A DNA stretch of 64,000 nt from Diphasiastrum complanatum (lineage: Eukaryota; Streptophyta; Lycopodiopsida; Lycopodiales; Lycopodiaceae), in the NCBI GenBank assembly GCA_029204225.1, contig CM055092.1, positions 45,144,087 to 45,208,086 of the forward strand, given 5' to 3'. Below the pieces are notes generated by a model. That model did not search any database. It had not been told where the DNA came from and saw only the letters and a program-made list of their open reading frames with translations. A program made the position numbers and the translations under genes. Positions 61,101 through 64,000 of the stretch are shown here, piece by piece (the stretch's first letter is position 1; every line of letters starts with the position of its first letter).

Positions 61101-64000
61101 CTCCGATGATGAGGACGGTGATGGTAGACAGCATGGTGAGGCTGGTTCTTCTGGAGCTTCTTCGCCACCTTCTCTGCAGCCCCAGCATCCCCGCAGCCGC
61201 AGCATCCCCCTCAGCCACCTCAGGCCCAAACTCCCCCCCAGCCTCGGCACCCCCCTGCCACTGACATACCTCCTCCTGCTCCTCGTAGGGGTGCTTACCG
61301 CACTAGGGCATCTTCCAGCAAATCGTCTCGCAGCTCCCAGTATAGACAGCAGTCCATGGGGGAGTCTTTCCAGCCCCATCTTGAGGCCGAGGCCCAGCAG
61401 GCTGTGGCAAACATGATCTATGAGCTGAACCTACCATTTGCCATTGTTGACACGGAGTCCTTCAAGAGGGCTATAGCTGCAGTTGCTGCTGCAGGTCCAC
61501 GCTTCCGGCCACCCGTGGCTGAGGCTATCTGTACCACCTACCTTACGTCCAGGGTGGAGGATCTCACCACACAGATGATGCCTCTTAGGAAGGCCTGGGA
61601 GAGTTATGGGTACTCGATCATGTCTGATGGCTGGAGTGACACCCGCCGTCGGCCAGTGATCAACATACTGGTGTCGTGCTGCATGGGCACTATGTTCTAT
61701 CGGGCCGTTGATGCCAGTAGAGGTGGTGGGGTTATTGACGGACAGTTTACTCCTGCCATGCCAGAGGCTTCCACTCATAGACCCCTTCTCCCAGCAGGTT
61801 ACTATCCACGAGGAGCTGTCCTTCACCAACCTGCAGTACAGCCGTATTCATACACGCCGCCTACATTCAGGGTGCCTGCATCTCGTGCCACACCCATTCC
61901 TGCATCAGCAGCACCTCCTACTGCATCTGCTTCCACAGCACCAGCTCGTAGGCGTCCAAGAAGGCCTCCAGGATCTGGCATGGGGTCTTCTCAGAGAGGC
62001 AGAGGTCCTAGTCAGACAGTGGCACATAGACAGAGAGGGAGGCCGTGTGGCTCTGGTAGAGGTGCATCTCGCATCACTTTGTCAGGGACACAGATTCAGG
62101 GTGCGACAGAGGAGGATGAGTTGGATGATTTTGATGATTCGGATGCCACACAACCATTTTGAGGACATGTCATGTACATTGTCATCTAGTTCATTGTTGT
62201 TCCATTCACACTGTTTTATTTTGAGGTCAGACCCCAGCCGTATGTGGCGAGCTCTATATGACGAGATTATATACAGAGCTCACTTGTTTTTGTAGATGGA
62301 TGGCTAGTTGATGTGGATTGTGTACTTATGAAATGGTTTACAGTCCTCCCCCTCTCTCTGTGTCCCTCTCTCTCTTATCAATCCCAGTAACTTTTTCAAC
62401 TTTTTTGGCCTTTTTGGCCATTAATTAGTTTAGAAAAAAAATGCCAAATTTTTTTCAGAAAAAAGCAGATGTGTAGGGAGACAAATCTGTTTTTTCTGAA
62501 AAAAATTTGGCATTTTTTAAGGATTTTTTTGGGCTGTTTTTGGGGGGAGACCAAAAAAAAAATTAATTAATTAATTAATTAATTCTGCCACGGTTCACAC
62601 GGTTCTGCTCTAAAAAAAATTATGAACCGTTAACGGTTCATTGATTCTATGGTTCAGAATCGACCTTTTCAGAATCGGATGAATCGGCATGAATAATTGT
62701 TTTGAACTGGGTCCTTCCAAAAGAATTGGCAAATGTTTTTTTTTTTTTTTTCATTCTTTTAGATATAATGCTAAAAAAATATCTAATGTATTATTTATAA
62801 TGTCTACAATGTGTTTAAAATCTCATAGATTTTAGATTGCTATTGAAAACATACATTTCAAAGTTCGCTATTGCTGGTAGAAAGCTGAAGCCTGAAACCA
62901 TATCTTAATTCAGCGTTCACAAATCACACGTGCACATAGCAATGCTAAATGGACACATTTCAAACTTCACAAACTAGATTGCATGCTCCAACTTCCGTTT
63001 AACATTGTAATTTATGATTTATTCATGATCCATCATCAAACATCCATCGATCACAGTATACTAAGATACTTATAATCAAAAACTCTGATCCTGTAACATG
63101 TATATACCGATAAATAAGCATAGTAGATCTGTAGTCTGTCGATTGTAATATAAAATTTTAAGCCTATTTTTTTATGTTTGTATGGAACCTGCATTACAGA
63201 TACACTAGATCCAATTTAAATTGAAAGGTCAAGTTACAGAGCTGCTATCTGAATTGGACAAGGTGAAGACAGAGAGCAAGAAGATGGTTGGACTACTTAG
63301 AATATGAGCTCTTCAGGGCTTCTCGAAGATTGTTTCAATATATTTCGTAGCATTTTGTTAAGAAAATGATATTTGTCTAAAAAAAATAGTCCTCCATTTG
63401 GTTTCATAAAATTGACCTATCACGTTCTAGAATGGCCGTTTTGGAATGCTGAGAGGTCCAAGATATGTTCTGATGCACTATTATTTATAATCATGGGGCA
63501 CACTTTCTGAGAAATTTCTGTGTCTTAAATGTTGCTCCCTTCATTAGACTTAGATCTGTTTAAGTTAGATACTGTCAACTATGAGACAAATGCACTGTCC
63601 TTGCCACAATACGGTAATTGCTGGCCCTATGTCTACTGTGAATGCACCTTTTCTAGATAGGTTTTCAATGAAAATTTATTAGGTGGTTCAAATGCATACA
63701 TATGATTTCTGCTGTTTTTAAAAGATATTTAAAGGCAGATTTTAACAAGTTTTCTGTCTGTGTACATACTTTGTAGGCTCGCAAAGACCGTTCAACGTGG
63801 GCAAAGTCTAATATTTCAAATTCAAAGGACCCTGTGGCAGGTACCTCAGCCGCAATTACAGAGATTGGTTGTGCTTTTGTGGAGCAATTTGTGAGTCTTA
63901 GATCGGAATTTCCTGTGGTTTCAAACAAGATCAGTGCTTGCGAAACAGATTCTGCTCTGAAGCTTTCAAAAGATCGAGACATTATAGTGCTCAGTGATGA
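43064..64000 (+). CDS. ATRX: ATRX (CHR20-like) SNF2 chromatin remodeller, N-terminal part, partial
   Basis: At least nine + strand exons joined in matching phase encode the N-terminal region of a plant ATRX protein: an acidic start, the conserved helical segment [20 protein letters not shown] - [20 protein letters not shown] - [20 protein letters not shown], then [46 protein letters not shown] and REEDD. From memory of plant CHR20 these run in the same order. The ADD-like zinc region and SNF2 helicase lie beyond the window. ATRX acts in the nucleus, remodelling chromatin and depositing H3.3. The exon frames have no stops, so the gene looks functional. Introns of 6.1 and 11 kb carry nested transposons. 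The N-terminal exon is uncertain. Confidence 0.85.
43195..43387 (+). CDS. ATRX: ATRX exon, acidic
   Basis: Follows TTCTCAG and ends GAG|GTGATT. The product is very acidic ([20 protein letters not shown], then [20 protein letters not shown]), typical of the disordered N-terminus of ATRX. Confidence 0.7.
44932..45021 (+). CDS. ATRX: ATRX exon
   Basis: Follows CATGACAG and ends GAG|GTATTT, phase 0 on both sides. It encodes [20 protein letters not shown] and [10 protein letters not shown], the first strongly conserved ATRX helix. Confidence 0.85.
45190..45285 (+). CDS. ATRX: ATRX exon
   Basis: Follows CGTGTAG and ends GGG|GTATGA, phase 0. It encodes [20 protein letters not shown] and [12 protein letters not shown], one of the most conserved segments of plant ATRX. 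Confidence 0.9.
45387..45479 (+). CDS. ATRX: ATRX exon
   Basis: Follows GTTGCAG and ends CAG|GTCAGG, phase 0. It encodes [20 protein letters not shown] and [11 protein letters not shown]. Confidence 0.9.
45720..45910 (+). CDS. ATRX: ATRX exon
   Basis: Follows GTTTCAG and ends AAAG|GTAAAT, phase 2. It encodes the [20 protein letters not shown] segment and ends RPVQ plus a split Arg codon. Confidence 0.92.
46076..46340 (+). CDS. ATRX: ATRX exon
   Basis: Follows GGAACAG (phase 2 agrees) and ends AAG|GTAAAG. It encodes [18 protein letters not shown] and [20 protein letters not shown] with LPGVDK at the end. Confidence 0.92.
46510..46620 (+). CDS. ATRX: ATRX exon
   Basis: Follows TTATCAG and encodes [20 protein letters not shown] and [11 protein letters not shown]. 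The donor CGA|GTTAAG at 46621 is weak. It is chosen because the next homologous residues (VREEDD) lie at 52677 in matching phase. Confidence 0.82.
46621..48060. other. ATRX intron sequence without recognised features
   Basis: The first 1.4 kb of a 6.1-kb intron. No coding frame or element boundary was recognised. Confidence 0.5.
48476..48926 (+). repeat. Solo LTR candidate
   Basis: Bounded by TGTTACCATGG and TTTCCTACA, with a TATATATA box at about 48752. Inside, a 23-bp unit (GTTGGATAGCCAATAGTCAA-type) is repeated about four and a half times at 48635-48735. No second copy, primer-binding site or target duplication is seen. Confidence 0.5.
48927..48995. repeat. G/C-run hairpins
   Basis: Two modules of the form GGGGGG(C)TACCGCCCCCCG follow the LTR, each able to fold on itself. 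A similar GGGGGCATTGCCCCCC lies to the left of the LTR at about 48444-48459. Confidence 0.7.
49206..50053. other. Intron sequence, unassigned
   Basis: Several short open frames on both strands, none recognised. Confidence 0.4.
50054..50444 (+). repeat. 5' LTR of a Copia fragment
   Basis: Ends in ATCAGACA directly before the primer-binding site and begins, by inference, at TGTTACTAGAGAG, giving about 391 bp. No second copy was found, so the left edge is tentative. Confidence 0.6.
50445..50456 (+). other. Primer-binding site, initiator Met tRNA type
   Basis: TGGTATCAGAGC directly follows the LTR end, as in the - strand Copia and Gypsy elements of the window. Confidence 0.9.
50475..51690 (+). 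pseudogene. Decayed Copia gag and protease, truncated
   Basis: ATG 50475 opens Gag ([20 protein letters not shown]), stopped by TAA after VTDLT. Further Gag follows at 50861-51163 ([20 protein letters not shown]). A CCHC knuckle ([14 protein letters not shown]) is near 51190 and a second, imperfect one is near 51250. The protease motif VIDSGATSH is near 51430. Pre-integrase sequence follows after a gap ([13 protein letters not shown], about 51570) and then homology ends. Integrase, RT and RNase H are missing. It sits in the ATRX intron in the same direction as the gene. Confidence 0.8.
51691..52676. other. ATRX intron sequence without recognised features
   Basis: AT-rich sequence leading to the acceptor TTATTGCAG at 52676. 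No coding was recognised. Confidence 0.5.
52677..52766 (+). CDS. ATRX: ATRX exon
   Basis: Follows TTATTGCAG and ends AAG|GTTTTT, phase 0. It encodes [20 protein letters not shown] and [15 protein letters not shown] follows the previous exon's [11 protein letters not shown] exactly as in plant ATRX, and the basic tail may be part of a nuclear localisation signal. Confidence 0.85.
52767..53561. other. ATRX intron sequence without recognised features
   Basis: About 800 bp between the exon and the hAT element. No coding was recognised. Confidence 0.5.
54145..54484 (+). pseudogene. hAT transposase, BED zinc-finger part
   Basis: ATG 54145 opens a frame with [10 protein letters not shown] and RLKGHLLG, a BED-type Cys2-His finger at about residues 31-52, as at the N-terminus of plant hAT transposases. 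The frame reaches the Gypsy insertion at 54484. The downstream half is in a different frame once the 5-bp duplication is removed, so either an intron or earlier decay lies between. Confidence 0.75.
54480..54484. other. Gypsy target duplication, left copy
   Basis: CTCCC directly precedes the LTR; the same five bases follow the other LTR at 60803-60807. Five-base duplications are typical of Gypsy integration. Confidence 0.95.
54485..54842 (-). repeat. 3' LTR of the intact Gypsy element
   Basis: 358 bp from TGTAATAGATCC to CTCGTAACA, identical by eye to 60445-60802. On the - strand it starts TGTTACGAGCTCG. Confidence 0.97.
54843..54855 (-). other. Polypurine tract
   Basis: On the - strand a run of AAGGGGGAGGGAG lies directly before the 3' LTR and overlaps the Gag-Pol stop codon. 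It primes plus-strand synthesis. Confidence 0.92.
54854..59641 (-). CDS. Gypsy chromovirus Gag-Pol polyprotein, intact
   Basis: A single 1595-residue frame without stops. In order it has an N-terminal coiled Glu-rich part; Gag (about 130-290, [20 protein letters not shown]); a CCHC knuckle (about 344, [14 protein letters not shown]); protease with VDDGATHN (about 436); RT (about 610-800, FLDD near 782); RNase H (about 880-1000, [12 protein letters not shown]); integrase with an HHCC region (about 1173, HDNPSAGH) and D-D-E (SMDFIVG near 1242, IVSDRDSKF near 1305, TDGQTERVN near 1340); a CGPF motif; and a chromodomain at the C-terminus (about 1541-1590, YLVKWNDQP). The chromodomain marks a chromovirus, which targets chromatin. 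The length is full for the group. Start M1 at 59641 follows the leader from the primer-binding site. Confidence 0.97.
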   Translation of the reverse strand: MTTPQGPDQPQERGFHELETEALAYRKGKEPMEVEEQEQFAEELDELVTKEQFLQLVTEVDELKLALANFKSSVDDSFAELKNLILSSAKGSLPSTSQLSPSPLPSVSGETLRSHPSVFKDLKPPTFNGEEKDRNADILQTFLSKWKNIHALKQTPDHLQAIEASLSLGPMAYKWWLNLQETGQTPWSWKAFEEAFLREFLPENELDRAWEAWERTVMDKSLIQYISQYREAILKIKNMDDYQKIRGFVRGLKDEYKVEVQRNSPTTLEQALRYAQIYDDSVGRKRARQQPLSEQLPQKDFQFKKKFLKRKKEDKFKGEAPQKCPSLIQPLKPDDFEKAKQERLCFVCMGKGHTVRQCPKGPFTKKDKKDKKQVHLVQTVCFPSDSAASEIKVYHEDHEHCCQLTSAMLARPFSFGPHDLVRMHGKVGNQSVRVMVDDGATHNFINHTLVKKLKLPEVPSQHRYIVSLAKGEDKKIWETMVSKLNLGIQGYQDQINFQIMHLDRTDIVLGRDWLYSLGPSLHRNYQENTLNFQYKGREIQLHGEHDVPNSPMVCSSELCQLIGDEDHQVFLCDFQFIPEVSISNSIQQKISKLETLLSKFQDVFPEDLPHGLPPSREVDHVINLVPGTAPVSKPPYRVSRTEDEEIIRQLTDYLGKGQIQTSSSPWASPVLLVKKKEGSMRLCVDYRALNKVTIKNKYPMPRADELFDQLDGAKFFSKIDLRSGYHQVRIKSEDVSKTAFRTRHGHYEFKVMPFGLTNAPATFMTLMNSVLRPYLGKFVVVFLDDILVYSKTRKEHLKHLRKVFRLLRKHKLYAKQSKCEFFVEEVAYLGHIISSDGIKMDPNKVKAILSWLRPQNILELQIFLGLAGYYRRFVKEYAQIAVPMTNLLKGKGKEFIWESAQQESFDALKTALATAPVLKVVDPNQPFVVETDASDFAVGAVLTQGGRPVAFESKKLEPAQTRYSAYEKELFSIVHALKTWRHYLYGANFEVLTDHESLRYLCNQPELRGRKARWAELMQEFDMSIRYRRGKFNTVADALSKMPMINELSFTQIRNELLESLRGKCQHDAFFSIIWNSVQNRQLQTPEPVPGAGASSSKNTAASVEDDNESEYTSSDDVEDSEPVLPKQTPVVEGQLTQGFKWKQYSIQDEYLLYRDRVCVPNSEDYRQQVLYECHDNPSAGHPGIQKTYELLRKQFFWPSMKKDVHQYVTSCQKCQVNKAERLKAGGLLHPLEIPAGKWESISMDFIVGLPKTQKGNDAIWVTVDRLTKMAHFIPTKTTVRAPELARLFVDGLFKLYGLPSGIVSDRDSKFTGNFWKAVFHHLHTKLNMSTTDHPQTDGQTERVNQVLEDMLRAYVSKRQTNWEEYLSILEFAYNSTKHSATGYSPFMLMYGFQPRSPTAVGFKQEKVEAARNFLEDLNQMIEHAKRSIRQSQDRARHYADPHRRDVQFSTGEKVYLRVPVDSKTLKSGVCAKLSPRYCGPFTISRRLGEVTYELELPHSSKVFPVFHVSQLRKALTRSDNLVGDSVLVLPLDPQQPPHEPEEILDSRETQTRHTLYREYLVKWNDQPVENATWERGSVLRKIFPDFVLEDQDDS
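59642..60430 (-). other. Gypsy 5' leader
   Basis: About 790 bases between the primer-binding site and the Gag-Pol start on the - strand. It is not coding; it contains repeated short pyrimidine/GAAATC motifs. Long leaders may carry packaging and dimerisation signals, which is inference. Confidence 0.6.
60431..60443 (-). other. Primer-binding site, initiator Met tRNA type
   Basis: On the - strand TGGTATCAGAGCC lies one base from the LTR edge at 60445. Confidence 0.95.
60445..60802 (-). repeat. 5' LTR of the intact Gypsy element
   Basis: 358 bp, same sequence as 54485-54842 by eye. Identity between the two LTRs indicates a very recent insertion. Promoter and poly(A) sites are expected here but were not resolved. 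Confidence 0.97.
60803..60807. other. Gypsy target duplication, right copy
   Basis: CTCCC follows the LTR end CTCGTAACA and repeats 54480-54484. Confidence 0.95.
60808..62163 (+). pseudogene. hAT transposase, Pro-rich linker, DUF659 and C-terminal tail
   Basis: After the Gypsy element the frame resumes with a Pro-rich linker ([15 protein letters not shown]), a TAG after PPAIT, an acidic stretch ([12 protein letters not shown]) and, after a frame change, the DUF659 region ([20 protein letters not shown], then [20 protein letters not shown], then VDAS; about 61380-61715). It then jumps to an Arg/Gly-rich tail ending [14 protein letters not shown] with the stop near 62161. The part of hAT proteins that holds the catalytic residues and the C-terminal hATC dimerisation region is missing. 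The element is therefore non-autonomous. Confidence 0.8.
62650..63100 (-). repeat. Antisense relative of the short hAT at 41565
   Basis: From GGTTCAGAATCGACC through CATGATCCATCATCAAACATCC it is the reverse complement of about 41735-42130 with moderate divergence. Homology fades near 63100 and neither terminus is complete. Confidence 0.8.
63101..63776. other. ATRX intron sequence; short coding-like patch
   Basis: Mostly AT-rich. A small patch at about 63226-63305 reads [20 protein letters not shown], helix-forming, but a stop follows and no splice sites support it as an ATRX exon. Confidence 0.4.
63777..64000 (+). CDS. ATRX: ATRX exon, continues past the window
   Basis: Follows TTTGTAG, phase 0, and is open to the window end. 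It encodes [18 protein letters not shown] and ends RDIIVLSD, a hydrophobic-acidic stretch that resembles a SUMO-interacting motif. A basic or acidic linker is expected here before the ADD/helicase part. Confidence 0.72.

Larger units (their letters stand above)
53562..62650 (+). mobile_element. hAT element, internally deleted and split by Gypsy
   Basis: The left end TAGTGTTTCCACCCAGTTC matches the end of the short hAT at 41565-42141. Just inside lie inverted ACGGTTC/GAACCGT units and an (ATTA)n tract (53680-53715). The same elements recur inverted at 62560-62650. Between them lies a hAT transposase gene with a 6.3-kb Gypsy inside. The right terminus is not intact: at about 62650 the sequence passes into an antisense copy of the short hAT at a shared GGTTCAGAAT. 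The 8 bases before the left end are GTCAAAGC; no matching copy was found at the right. Confidence 0.7.

Noticed and set aside
61086-61379. Antisense Arg/Gly-rich frames within the hAT gene (also 61431-61829)
   Set aside because: They are shadows of the GC-rich transposase sequence.
63226-63305. Extra ATRX exon ([16 protein letters not shown]...)
   Set aside because: No convincing acceptor or donor, a stop soon follows, and the flanking exons already join in phase.

Overview
The window is nuclear DNA from a vascular plant with a large, repeat-rich genome. The evidence is a plant-type ATRX gene with very long introns, a chromovirus Gypsy element, several Ty1/Copia elements, CACTA and hAT transposons, and LINEs with plant-like 3' tails. 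Most ancient copies carry stops that look like decay of methylated cytosine. A fern or another large-genome plant would fit, but the sequence does not prove a species.

Layout. At 1-7.5 kb there are two decayed Copia elements, one on the + strand with its 3' LTR and one on the - strand with a complete 5' LTR. At 8.4-19.8 kb lies an unusual low-GC block. A 35-bp end sequence occurs at 8455 and 10241, and inverted at 19754. Inside it are a + strand gene of unknown function behind a four-G-box promoter, another unknown decayed coding block, a - strand gene joining a histone H3/CENH3-like fold to a Ulp1-like protease domain, and a - strand transposase-like gene. The + gene at 10133 and the - gene at 17746 share homologous leader sequences in inverted orientation. 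At 19.8-22.1 kb are a truncated CACTA TNP2 transposase and a SET-domain relic. At 22.1-29.4 kb there are very long (CT)n and (GA)n tracts around a gag relic, then AT-rich DNA without recognisable genes.

At 29.4-30.0 kb there is a promoter and first exon that looks like a real host gene. From 43.1 kb to the window end, + strand exons with exact splice phases encode the N-terminal part of an ATRX (CHR20-like) SNF2 chromatin remodeller. The first exon at 29.9 kb may belong to it. The stretch between (31.5-42.1 kb) holds a LINE, a decayed Gypsy copy, LINE 3' fragments, a LINE-related element without RT, and a short hAT element with a perfect 8-bp target duplication.

Two ATRX introns carry nested elements. 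The 6-kb intron (46621-52676) holds a solo-LTR candidate and a Copia fragment. The 11-kb intron (52767-63776) holds an internally deleted hAT, into which an apparently intact 6.3-kb Gypsy chromovirus has inserted (358-bp LTRs identical by eye, 5-bp target duplication CTCCC, one 1595-codon Gag-Pol frame). That Gypsy element is the youngest feature in the window.

The most novel region is the 8.4-19.8 kb block, above all the histone-fold plus Ulp1-like gene and the inverted leaders that link it to its partner gene.
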